DNA of 20,385 nt from JAEDES01 sp964470055 (GTDB taxonomy: Bacteria; Bacillota_I; Bacilli_A; RF39; UBA660). The stretch lies in NCBI GenBank assembly GCA_964470055.1, contig CAYXZZ010000025.1:1-20385 (forward strand). The letters run 5' to 3'. Position numbers and translations under genes: made by a program. Positions 6,253-13,560 of the stretch are shown here, piece by piece. The stretch's first letter is position 1. Each line of letters starts with the position of its first letter. The notes below the pieces were generated by a model. The model made no database searches, had not been told where the DNA came from, and saw only the letters and a program-made list of their open reading frames with translations.

Positions 6253-7959
6253 TTAGTTTGTTTTCTTTTTTATTAATTGGTATGATGATGAGTCTTTAAT
6301 TGTTTCTTCGGTTAAAATTACTTCATCGTATGTACCTGGATTACAGCAAACTTCATCGTAGGCTTTCCATGTACTATCTGCAACTATTTTATTTAGCCCT
6401 CTAGCACCAATTTTTCTTTCTAAGGCTTTATTGGCAACGGCAAGAATATAACCATCTTTAGTTGAAAGTTTTACTCCTCTTTTTCCAAAGACTTCTTCTT
6501 GGATTTTTAGGGCAGATTCGTCTGATGCCAGCAATATTTGTCTTATCCCATCAACATTTAAATCATCTAGGTGAATGATAATTGGAAATCTTCCCATAAA
6601 TTCATTTGTCATCATTGCCTTATTGACAAAATCTGTAATATCTGGTTCTACTTCTTGATTTTCTTCTTCAACTGAAGAATTAAAACCGATTGGTTGTTTC
6701 TTTTTGTGTTGTGTATATACGTCTAGGAAGGCTCCGCCAGCAGTTACTATCATATTATTAGTACTGATTTTTACTGAGTTATTAGGATTCATTGATTGAG
6801 GATTTTGACAAGCAATGTAGTCAGTTCCTTCAACGAACTTTAATAAAGTATTAAGAACGGCTTGGCCAGATACGTCCGATTTCTTTTCTGAACCTTTCTT
6901 ATCAATTTCATCAAAATAAATAATGGCATGTTCGGCTTTTGATAGATTGTGATCACATTCTTCATATAATTGCCATAAGTATTGTTCAATACTTCTTCCT
7001 ACATAGGCAGGAGCTGTTAGTTGTGTCGAATCAATTAATAGTACTGGTCTATTTAAGTGTCTACTGATTAAACGCATAAGTAATGATTTACCTACTCCAG
7101 TTCCTCCGGTTAAAAGAATTCCTTGTTCTTTTTTACTCATATCATCAAGTCTTGCGATTTCAACTATGGCTCTACGAGCAGCCTTATCTTGAGCAATTAA
7201 GGTTTTTGTAACTTTAGAGAAAATGTCATTTATATCAATTAACTCTGTTGATTCGTTTTTTGGTTTAAGTGGCGTAGGGTTTGGAACAGAAATGGTTTGT
7301 TCTTCGGGTCTGCTAGTCTTTTCATCTAGTTCTTCTTCTAAAACATCAGATTGAAGACTAATCGAATCTATAGCGGCTTCAATTTCTTCTTTTTGGTCTT
7401 GTAATTTACATTTGATATCAATTAATTCATCTGGTGAATACTTACCTGATACAACATCGGCTATTAATCCTTTTAAATTAGTTATAAACTGTTCTTCATC
7501 TTCATCAGTCATTGTCATTTTTTCTTCTTCGGCGACTGTTATGACAGTTAAATCTTCTTCTGGGTAAGCACTAGGATTACTTTTAATTTTTTCTAGGGCT
7601 GTAATGTATGGTCCTCTATCGATTGGAAGAAGAATATAGTCATTACCTGACATTTTAGTTGAAACATAAACTACTTGTCGCTTACGAAGCTCATATTGAC
7701 GTACTGCTTCTGAAAAATCATATTTATGATGGAAAAAATCTGATATTTTATCAACCTCGATTTGATCAACATAATATCTAGTGGTATGTTCGTAATCAGA
7801 AAAATCGTTAATTGGTTTATATTTTTCGCCATTTGTGGCGGTTAGAATTCTACTATCTTCGTCAATGTCTCCAGCAATTATTGATTCTGCTTTATAGAAA
7901 AAGTCTGTTTCTCCTACTGGAATTTTGCGAACGATTGTTGCGAAATACTTTTCTGGCAT
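6253..7959 (-). CDS. ClpX-like AAA+ unfoldase with a novel N-terminal domain, 568 aa
   Basis: Residues about 240-568 are a ClpX-type AAA+ module. Walker A is GGTGVGKS (285-292), followed by an AYVG pore loop (318-321; ClpX has GYVG). Walker B is IIYFDEIDK (346-354), then a GGAF sensor-1 region (408-411), the arginine finger in FMGRFP (Arg457) and sensor-2 GARGL (518-522). The IGF tripeptide (424-426) that in ClpX docks into ClpP is kept. The ClpX zinc-binding domain is absent. Instead residues 1-125 are a beta-rich unknown domain, 145-215 an acidic coiled coil, and 216-238 a Pro-rich linker. It probably unfolds specific substrates recognised by the new domain, possibly feeding ClpP. It is single-gene: own promoter, GGGGGG-rich ribosome site and shared terminator. 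It is a ClpX paralogue rather than the housekeeping clpX. Confidence 0.82.
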   Translation of the reverse strand: MPEKYFATIVRKIPVGETDFFYKAESIIAGDIDEDSRILTATNGEKYKPINDFSDYEHTTRYYVDQIEVDKISDFFHHKYDFSEAVRQYELRKRQVVYVSTKMSGNDYILLPIDRGPYITALEKIKSNPSAYPEEDLTVITVAEEEKMTMTDEDEEQFITNLKGLIADVVSGKYSPDELIDIKCKLQDQKEEIEAAIDSISLQSDVLEEELDEKTSRPEEQTISVPNPTPLKPKNESTELIDINDIFSKVTKTLIAQDKAARRAIVEIARLDDMSKKEQGILLTGGTGVGKSLLMRLISRHLNRPVLLIDSTQLTAPAYVGRSIEQYLWQLYEECDHNLSKAEHAIIYFDEIDKKGSEKKSDVSGQAVLNTLLKFVEGTDYIACQNPQSMNPNNSVKISTNNMIVTAGGAFLDVYTQHKKKQPIGFNSSVEEENQEVEPDITDFVNKAMMTNEFMGRFPIIIHLDDLNVDGIRQILLASDESALKIQEEVFGKRGVKLSTKDGYILAVANKALERKIGARGLNKIVADSTWKAYDEVCCNPGTYDEVILTEETIKDSSSYQLIKKKTN

Positions 7960-7994
7960 CTAAAATTCCCCCCTGTATTAAACATTTGCTTATT

Positions 7995-8023
7995 AATATA
8001 TACTAAAATATCAAAAGATTCAA
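7995..8023 (-). promoter_or_regulatory. SigA-type promoter of the AAA+ gene
   Basis: Minus strand TTGAAT (8023-8018), 17-bp spacer, TATATT (8000-7995). It lies directly after the terminator of the upstream WG-repeat gene. Confidence 0.55.
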
Positions 8024-8054
8024 CTAAAAAGACTAAATCTTACGATTTAATCTT
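8024..8054 (-). terminator. Intrinsic terminator of the zinc-ribbon/WG-repeat gene
   Basis: Minus-strand stem AAGATTAAATC (8054-8044) / GATTTAGTCTT (8039-8029), 11 bp with one G-T wobble and a 4-nt loop, followed by T residues. It begins at the stop codon at 8053-8055. Confidence 0.75.
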
Positions 8055-9741
8055 ATAGATTTTCAGTATAAATTAATTTTAATGATGTGTTGTAGTACTT
8101 TAGTGTTTTTTCACTTGTATCTTTTACAGTAACATAATTAGAATAAATTGATAATGTCTTTGATGAGTCAACATTTAATGAATTACCACTTAGTAAGTTG
8201 TAGACTTTTTTGTTGTTGGTATCTTTATCTGTGTAGTAGATAAATGTTGTTTGAGATTTTGGTGTAATATATGAATCATTAAATTCAATGATTGCTTTCT
8301 TAGTTTCTAAATCAATTAAGTACCACTTATTATCTTTTTTACCATAAATGTAGTTTTTATTATTTTCTTTTAAGTATTTGTATAAGTTTATTTCAAGATA
8401 TTCTAAGTAATCCCATTCACATGGTAGCGTTATTTGATCATCATTCATTAAACCATAACCGGTTGTACAACTGAATTTTTTATTGTTAGTAAATGTTTCC
8501 CATTCGTTTGTTGCAGTAGTTGTTGTTTCAGTGGTTGTTGATGGTTTAGTTGTTGTAATTTCTAATGTTTTTGTATCTAAGTAAGTATATCTTTCACTAT
8601 ATGATTTTGATCCATCTCTAATACTTACATATCCTGGATAGTAATATAAACTTATTTCAGTGTTGGTACTAGTATATACTTTTTTATCACCTTGAATATA
8701 CATCACTTCGACAACATCCCATGTTTTATGATCTTTTAGTTTGTAAATGTTATCTCCTTGTTCTGATACGTAATATTCTGTGTAGTCTTGAACTACTACT
8801 CCGGTATCACAGTTAACAATTGCGTATTTTTCATTTTCGATGTTGATTGTACAATATCTTTCTTTTAGGTCATCATCATTATCTGATGGTTCGATACTGA
8901 TATAATTTTCATCGTCTTGGAATTGATATGTATATGTTTGCCTTCCTTCGGCATTCATAATTCCACCGGTATTTTTAGTTGAATCAACCCAGATAAAATA
9001 TTCATCTTCTTCGTGACTTACTTTAACGTTTTCTGGAGAGATTTTTTTCATTGATGAATTATATAATTCACTATCGATTACCCATAAATTTAATTCATTT
9101 AAATATTCAATACCAAGTTCAGCTTGTTTTTTTACTTTTCCTTTTTGATCAATGATTTGATAGACTGTTTTCTTTAATCCATTAACTTCTACTTCGGCGC
9201 GGACAACGGCATAGTCACCTTCGAAGTCTGAGGCTGTATCATAAGTGGCATCGATAATAAATTCACCGTCTGTATTGATATAACCATATTTGTCACCTTT
9301 TTTAACTTTAATTGGATTATCTGGATTAAAGATGGCATTAATTTTATTTTGTTCTTGTTGTTTATCACTTGGGCCTATTAAATTGATAATTCCAAGGGAG
9401 GCGATAACAATTACGATGACGGCAATAATTGCTCCAATGATTATAAATAAGGTCTTATTTGATTTCTTAGGTGCTTGAGAGCCATTATTTACTACTGGTT
9501 GATTAGTTTGTATGTTTTGATTTTGTTGAATATTTGGTTGTTGATTCATTACTGCTTGTGGTTCTGACTGTTCTACAACAGGGCTTGTTGCAACCATGGT
9601 TGGTTGAGCAGGTTCAACCTCTAAGATTTCCGTTTCCTCTTTTTCTGGTATTTGAACTGGAGTTGACAAATCATTTCCGCAAGAACCACAAAATTTTGCA
9701 TCTTGATTATTAATGACAGCTCCACATTTTGGACAATTCAT
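8053..9741 (-). CDS. Zinc-ribbon, single-pass membrane protein with WG-type repeats, 562 aa
   Basis: Residues 1-25 are a zinc ribbon MNCPKCG...FCGSCG with four cysteines (3, 6, 18, 21). A Pro/Gln/Asn-rich cytoplasmic linker follows to about 93. One membrane helix lies at 97-122 (LFIIIGAIIAVIVIVIASLG). The rest should be outside the cell. It contains a clear WG-type repeat at 145-182 (KKGDKYGYINTDGEFII...YDTASDFEGDYAVV) and weaker copies near 255-320 and 415-485 (KKDNKWYLID, GYGLMNDDQITLPCEWD). A Thr-rich stretch lies at 397-411. Zinc-ribbon plus helix plus extracellular repeats recurs in Firmicutes surface proteins of unknown function; a sensing or ligand-binding role is possible. It has its own extended -10 promoter, AGGAGG site and terminator. 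Confidence 0.75.
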   Translation of the reverse strand: MNCPKCGAVINNQDAKFCGSCGNDLSTPVQIPEKEETEILEVEPAQPTMVATSPVVEQSEPQAVMNQQPNIQQNQNIQTNQPVVNNGSQAPKKSNKTLFIIIGAIIAVIVIVIASLGIINLIGPSDKQQEQNKINAIFNPDNPIKVKKGDKYGYINTDGEFIIDATYDTASDFEGDYAVVRAEVEVNGLKKTVYQIIDQKGKVKKQAELGIEYLNELNLWVIDSELYNSSMKKISPENVKVSHEEDEYFIWVDSTKNTGGIMNAEGRQTYTYQFQDDENYISIEPSDNDDDLKERYCTINIENEKYAIVNCDTGVVVQDYTEYYVSEQGDNIYKLKDHKTWDVVEVMYIQGDKKVYTSTNTEISLYYYPGYVSIRDGSKSYSERYTYLDTKTLEITTTKPSTTTETTTTATNEWETFTNNKKFSCTTGYGLMNDDQITLPCEWDYLEYLEINLYKYLKENNKNYIYGKKDNKWYLIDLETKKAIIEFNDSYITPKSQTTFIYYTDKDTNNKKVYNLLSGNSLNVDSSKTLSIYSNYVTVKDTSEKTLKYYNTSLKLIYTENL

Positions 9742-9772
9742 ATACTTCCTCCTACTATTCTTTAATGTAATT

Positions 9773-9781
9773 ATTATAGCA
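9773..9781 (-). promoter_or_regulatory. Extended -10 promoter of the zinc-ribbon/WG-repeat gene
   Basis: Minus strand TGCTATAAT (9781-9773), a perfect extended -10, lies 32 bases before the start codon. The -35 region is AT-rich without a clear box. Confidence 0.6.
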
Positions 9782-9811
9782 TAAATTTAAAAAATAAAAA
9801 TATATTTCGAC

Positions 9812-9839
9812 AAAAAAAGAAATTCTTCTGAACTTCTTT
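9812..9839 (-). terminator. Intrinsic terminator of the glycosyltransferase gene
   Basis: Minus-strand stem AAAGAAGTTC (9839-9830) / GAATTTCTTT (9825-9816), with one wobble and a 4-nt loop, runs into at least six T residues. It starts within the stop codon of the glycosyltransferase gene. Confidence 0.85.
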
Positions 9840-10974
9840 ATTTTTTTAAGGCTGTGGTTGCAATTTCATATAACTTACTCATGGCCTTTTGACTGTTATT
9901 TTTCTCCATGTTTTTATGCATTTTTTCGATGGTTCTTGGATGACGAGAAATTTCTTTCATATAATTCATAAATGTAAATGGGAATCTAAAACGACGTCCA
10001 TAACCATTTTTTTCAAAATATTTGTAGTTGGCTACTTCTTGTCCGCCAGAACAATTAATCATTAAAATTGGCTTTTTAAAATATAGGCTTTCTGTAGATT
10101 GAGCGCCACCTGGTTTAGATACAACAAAATCACACATTTGAAGTAATTCAGGGACATTATTAACATAGCCCAATGTTTTTATATTGGTTACACCATATTC
10201 GGCTATCCAGGCATCTACTTTATCTTTAGAATTTTGATTTTTGCCGGCTACATAGATAAAATCAATATTTAAGTTAGCCTTAATAATACTTTTAATATAT
10301 GGAAGTGACAAGACACCACCATTTCCTCCTCCTCCGAAGAAAAGACAGATTGGACGTTTGCCACTGAATCCATATTTTTTAATGGCTTCTTTTGCATCAA
10401 AATCACTAGAAGTAATTGGATGGATTGGGATGCCTATAGGTTTAATGATTTTTGGATCAACACCTTTTTTAACAAGATATTTTACTTCATCTTTGTCACC
10501 AACAACAATTGCTTCTTCTTGTTTGTATCCTTTTAACCATAAAGCATGGGCTTCATAGTCGGTTACTACAGTGATAAGTTTTGATTTGATATAACCTTTT
10601 CTGTTATATAAATCAATTAAACTACTTCCGAAGAAATGAGTTGAGATTGTTAAATCGGGATTAAAGTCTGTAATGACTTTTTTCATACGTTTATTTCTAA
10701 ATAGTCCAGAACTCATGTAACTAGCAATTTCGCTACTGATTTTATGATCAAAAATTCGATATATTGTTGACCATCCAGCAGGAAACTTTAGTAAGAAAAA
10801 GTCTGTTATTTTTTGACTTAAATTTCCAATTACTGGCATTGAATATTTTAATAAATCAATGGCTAAGATTTCTAATTCTGGATCTTGTTCTTTAAAATAT
10901 TTTTGAATATACTCGGCTATAGCACGATGACCATTACCATACATTGCGTAAGTTATAAGTATTTTTTTCTTCAT
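9838..10974 (-). CDS. GT28-type glycosyltransferase, probable diacylglycerol glucosyltransferase (UgtP/MGDG-synthase-like), 378 aa
   Basis: Predicted to transfer a sugar from a nucleotide sugar to diacylglycerol at the inner membrane face, supplying glycolipids and possibly the lipoteichoic-acid anchor. The N-terminal MGDG-synthase-like half has YGNGHRA at 12-18 and STHFFGSS at 111-118. The C-terminal GT-B half has the loop FGGGGNGG (213-220), the nucleotide-sugar site SKPGGAQSTES (286-296) and GGQEVAN (310-316). Length matches B. subtilis UgtP (about 380 aa). Lys/Arg-rich patches suit a peripheral membrane enzyme. It has no signal peptide. It is a single-gene unit with its own terminator. 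MurG is excluded by the GNGH-type N-terminus. Exact sugar and number of additions cannot be read from sequence. Confidence 0.8.
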   Translation of the reverse strand: MKKKILITYAMYGNGHRAIAEYIQKYFKEQDPELEILAIDLLKYSMPVIGNLSQKITDFFLLKFPAGWSTIYRIFDHKISSEIASYMSSGLFRNKRMKKVITDFNPDLTISTHFFGSSLIDLYNRKGYIKSKLITVVTDYEAHALWLKGYKQEEAIVVGDKDEVKYLVKKGVDPKIIKPIGIPIHPITSSDFDAKEAIKKYGFSGKRPICLFFGGGGNGGVLSLPYIKSIIKANLNIDFIYVAGKNQNSKDKVDAWIAEYGVTNIKTLGYVNNVPELLQMCDFVVSKPGGAQSTESLYFKKPILMINCSGGQEVANYKYFEKNGYGRRFRFPFTFMNYMKEISRHPRTIEKMHKNMEKNNSQKAMSKLYEIATTALKK

Positions 10975-10995
10975 TTATAATCGACCTCTAGTTTC

Positions 10996-11001
10996 ATTAT
11001 A
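10996..11001 (-). promoter_or_regulatory. Possible -10 element of the glycosyltransferase gene
   Basis: Minus strand TATAAT (11001-10996) lies 21 bases before the start codon. The -35 region at 17 bp (TTTTCC) is poor, so this is a tentative promoter. Confidence 0.4.
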
Positions 11002-11036
11002 CATTATTTTTTTAATTTGGAAAAGATGAAGTTTTT

Positions 11037-11522
11037 TTACGGAATTGTGAAATACTTGGAACCAGAGTTAGAAAAGTTCTGTGAAAGTTCTTCTCTTAGG
11101 GCTTCCATAGTTATTTTGATAGATGCACATTGGGTAGTAGATGTTGTTTGATCTAATGTATTATTTTGACAGTCATAAGTTTTAGTTACGAAATTATAGG
11201 TTGCGATGATTTCATCTCCAAAAGTCGTATCGCTAGATGTTGCGATATCGCTTAACCAATTATATTCGATTACAGATACTGTTTCACCTGTACTACTAGC
11301 AATTACTTCACTCTTATAACTTGACGTTTCAAAATTATATTCAGAAATAGTAGAGACTGTGCCACTTTTTTCTTCTTTGGAACAGATGTTTCCTTTACAA
11401 TTATAAAATTTTGAGTTTTCTAAATATTCTGTTAGAATGTCTAGTTCATTATTTTGTGAACCACAGGCTGTTAAAAGAAATACTGGGATAAATAATAAAA
11501 TACTAGTTAATGCTTTTTTCAT
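11037..11522 (-). CDS. Small putative lipoprotein, 161 aa
   Basis: The N-terminus MKKALTSILLFIPVFLLTAC is a lipoprotein signal peptide with lipobox LTAC, so Cys20 would be lipidated and the protein anchored to the outer face of the membrane. The mature part is about 140 residues, Ser/Thr-rich. Cysteine pairs (CKGNIC about residues 43-48, then single cysteines near 119 and 132) could form disulfides. No family is recognised. A longer in-frame start at 11570 exists, but the ATG at 11522 has AGAGAGG upstream and places the signal peptide at the very start. It is transcribed from its own extended -10 promoter just after the tRNA-Arg terminator. Function unknown. Confidence 0.75.
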   Translation of the reverse strand: MKKALTSILLFIPVFLLTACGSQNNELDILTEYLENSKFYNCKGNICSKEEKSGTVSTISEYNFETSSYKSEVIASSTGETVSVIEYNWLSDIATSSDTTFGDEIIATYNFVTKTYDCQNNTLDQTTSTTQCASIKITMEALREELSQNFSNSGSKYFTIP

Positions 11523-11548
11523 ATATAAACCTCTCTTTACTATATTTA

Positions 11549-11557
11549 ATTGTAGCA
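11549..11557 (-). promoter_or_regulatory. Extended -10 promoter of the lipoprotein gene
   Basis: Minus strand TGCTACAAT (11557-11549). A weak -35 TTTTCA 17 bp upstream falls in the tail of the tRNA-Arg terminator. Confidence 0.5.
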
Positions 11558-11573
11558 AAAGAAAGGACAAATG

Positions 11574-11599
11574 AAAAGACCTTTTTTAGAAGGCCTTTT
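11574..11599 (-). terminator. Intrinsic terminator of tRNA-Arg
   Basis: Minus-strand stem AAAAGGCCTT (11599-11590) / AAGGTCTTTT (11583-11574), 10 bp with one G-T wobble and a 6-nt loop. The T-run is part of the stem's 3' arm. Confidence 0.8.
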
Positions 11600-11608
11600 A
11601 TACTTTAG

Positions 11609-11685
11609 TGGTGTCCTCGGCCAGACTCTAACTGGCGACTTACCCTTTAGGAGAGGGTTACTCTATACAACTGAGTTACGAAGAC
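11609..11685 (-). tRNA. tRNA-Arg (anticodon CCT) with unusual elbow
   Basis: Minus-strand cloverleaf. Acceptor GTCTTCG pairs with CGAGGAC. The D arm is ACTC/GAGT. The anticodon stem ACCCT/AGGGT holds CTCCTAA, anticodon CCT (reads AGG). The T stem is GCCAG/CTGGC. The discriminator is A and CCA is encoded (11611-11609). The T loop is TTAGAGT instead of TTCRANT, so C56 is A. The D loop is AGTTGTATA, so G19 is T. The two changes together keep a Watson-Crick U19-A56 pair. All stems are intact and a terminator follows, so it is probably functional, not a relic. Confidence 0.88.
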
Positions 11686-11714
11686 AAGAGAAGAACTTTA
11701 AAAAGTCCTAAATT

Positions 11715-11743
11715 ATTTTAAATTTCTTGAATTACAGTGATAA
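11715..11743 (-). promoter_or_regulatory. Possible promoter of tRNA-Arg inside the end of the RNase J gene
   Basis: Minus strand TTATCA (11743-11738), 17-bp spacer, TAAAAT (11720-11715). The -10 overlaps the stop codon of the RNase J gene. A short hairpin (11692-11709, loop 4 nt) follows without a proper T-run. It would lie in the pre-tRNA leader or weakly terminate the upstream gene. Read-through from upstream is an alternative source of the tRNA. Confidence 0.35.
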
Positions 11744-13370
11744 TCATAGGCTTAGATTCTGTTTCTTTATAGAAGAACTTACCTAAGACGTCACGAACTT
11801 CATTTTTTATTTTAGCATAGTCAACTCTTTTAGTACTATCTTTGATATTTGATTCAATTGCTTCACGAGAAATTTGCTTTGTTTCTTCTAATAAATCTTG
11901 ACTTTCTTTTACATAGATGAAGCCTCGAGTTAGAATTTCTGGTCCACCTAGAATTTGTTTAGTTTCACGGTCAAGTGTACAACTAATAATTACAATACCA
12001 TTTTCGCCTAACATTTCTCGATCTTTTAAGACTAGATCTCCGATATCTCCTTGACTTTTTCCATCAATTAGGATTTCATCAACTTCAATATGTTCTATGG
12101 AATTAGTGTTTTTTCCTTTTACTAATTCTAAAACATCTCCGTTTTGTTTTAAAATTATATTTTCTCTTGGAATACCTAATTCTTCAGCAATTTCAGCATT
12201 AGCATATTGATTTCTATATTCCCCTTTTACAGGAAAATAATATTTTGGATTCATTAAATTGATCATTAGCATTAAGTCTTCACTTGAGGCGTGATGTAGA
12301 AGATGTTTTTTACTAGAAAGACTTACAGCATTTGCGCCTAACATAGCAATTTCATCCATAATTACAGCAGTGCGTTTTTCAATTCCCTCATAACTTGGTT
12401 CAGTTATAAAAATAGTATCTGTTTCTTTAATGTGAATGAATTTATCATAACCTTTAATAATTCTTTCAAGATTAGCAAATGGTTTTTCTTTCTCATCAGA
12501 AATTAAGACAACTGTATCTTTTAATTCTAAATCAGTTAAAGTACCAATTCTATTTTGATCAATGGTTAAATATTTTTCTTCAATGGCTTTAGAAATCATA
12601 TCTTGAAGAGATTTTCCCATGATAACTATTTTTCTGTGAGTTTTAGATACTTCATTAAAGATTTCTTGAATTCTATAAAAATGGGCTGGAAGAATTGTTG
12701 CAATAATTCTGTTTTCATTTTTATGTAATACTTCTCTTATGAAATCTGAAACACGGTTATTTGGAGAGGTGTGACCTTTTTTCGCCGCATACATTGATTC
12801 AGCAAGCAAACATAAGACACCTTGTTTTCCGACATAGGCAAGTTTTCCGATATCAGTTTTATAAGAACCCATCATAGTTGAATCAAAGACAAAGTCTCCA
12901 GTGTAAACGATTGCTCCATCCTCTGTATATAATACATAGCAAACTGCATCTGGAATTGAATGTGTTACACTTATTGGGAATAAAGAATTCTTTCCGAAAT
13001 CTAATTTAGAATGTGGTCTTATCTCCTTAATAACTGCTTTATTTAGTTGTTCTGAAGTTAAATCATTTTTAACGATTTCTAAAGTTAACTTAGTTCCATA
13101 AATTGGGATATCTGGTAGGACATCTAAAATATCTGGAACAGCCCCCATATTTCCTTCATGACCGTGCGTTAAAAAGATTCCTTTAATATTTTTTTTGTTT
13201 TTTATTAAGTAATCAAAATTAGGAATAATATAATCGATACCTAGATTTTGATCATTATCGTATTTTAGACCGGCATCAAAAACAAATATATCTTTATCTA
13301 CATTTACAACGTACATATTTTTACCATTTTCATTAAGCCCGCCTAAACTAAAAATTTTAATTTTACTCAT
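11718..13370 (-). CDS. rnjB: Ribonuclease J paralogue with degenerate active site (RNase J2-like), 550 aa
   Basis: Length, domain order and many motifs follow RNase J: metallo-beta-lactamase start (FSLGGLNENGKN), THSIPD (135-140), YTGDF (156-160), beta-CASP region to about 380, and C-terminal linker plus small domain with GGPEILTRGF (475-484). Several zinc or catalytic positions are changed. The H-x-H-x-D-H motif reads HGHEGN (69-74), the SGHA region reads LHHASSE, and the VHGEYR motif is VKGEYR (381-386, Lys382). B. subtilis and S. aureus RNase J2 are degenerate in the same motifs and act mainly as partners of J1. It probably has a structural or RNA-binding role in a J1-J2 complex in mRNA decay. 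A separate J1 gene is expected elsewhere. A structured 150-base leader precedes it. Confidence 0.85.
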   Translation of the reverse strand: MSKIKIFSLGGLNENGKNMYVVNVDKDIFVFDAGLKYDNDQNLGIDYIIPNFDYLIKNKKNIKGIFLTHGHEGNMGAVPDILDVLPDIPIYGTKLTLEIVKNDLTSEQLNKAVIKEIRPHSKLDFGKNSLFPISVTHSIPDAVCYVLYTEDGAIVYTGDFVFDSTMMGSYKTDIGKLAYVGKQGVLCLLAESMYAAKKGHTSPNNRVSDFIREVLHKNENRIIATILPAHFYRIQEIFNEVSKTHRKIVIMGKSLQDMISKAIEEKYLTIDQNRIGTLTDLELKDTVVLISDEKEKPFANLERIIKGYDKFIHIKETDTIFITEPSYEGIEKRTAVIMDEIAMLGANAVSLSSKKHLLHHASSEDLMLMINLMNPKYYFPVKGEYRNQYANAEIAEELGIPRENIILKQNGDVLELVKGKNTNSIEHIEVDEILIDGKSQGDIGDLVLKDREMLGENGIVIISCTLDRETKQILGGPEILTRGFIYVKESQDLLEETKQISREAIESNIKDSTKRVDYAKIKNEVRDVLGKFFYKETESKPMIITVIQEI

Positions 13371-13426
13371 TGTTTTCTCCTTTCATTTTTTTATATACCC
13401 ATTTATTCAATAAAAATATTTTTGAT

Positions 13427-13500
13427 TTGATTAATTGATTTAATGTATTAGTTCTAGTTTTAAAAGAAAAAGAATTTTAAATAATTCTTTAATTAATCAA
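13427..13500 (-). promoter_or_regulatory. Structured leader of the RNase J gene with internal terminator-like hairpin
   Basis: On the minus strand a perfect 10-bp pairing TTGATTAATT (13500-13491) / AATTAATCAA (13436-13427) encloses a second perfect 8-bp hairpin AAAGAATT (13490-13483) / AATTCTTT (13476-13469). The inner hairpin is followed directly by TTCTTTT. It lies between the promoter at 13529-13557 and the start codon at 13370. The inner hairpin could end most transcripts early, or simply be the terminator for rnc. Confidence 0.5.
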
Positions 13501-13528
13501 TAATAAAGGGGTTAAAAATAACATAGTA

Positions 13529-13557
13529 ATTATAACATTGTTTTTTAAAAATAGCAA
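13529..13557 (-). promoter_or_regulatory. SigA-type promoter upstream of the RNase J gene
   Basis: Minus strand TTGCTA (13557-13552), 17-bp spacer, TATAAT (13534-13529) with an extended -10 TGT. It follows the rnc stop codon by a few bases and gives the RNase J mRNA a leader of roughly 150 nt. Confidence 0.75.
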
Positions 13558-13560
13558 TTA

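Noticed and set aside
11037..11570. Longer lipoprotein start at 11570
   Set aside because: It would put 16 residues before the signal peptide and runs through the promoter and ribosome site of the ATG at 11522.
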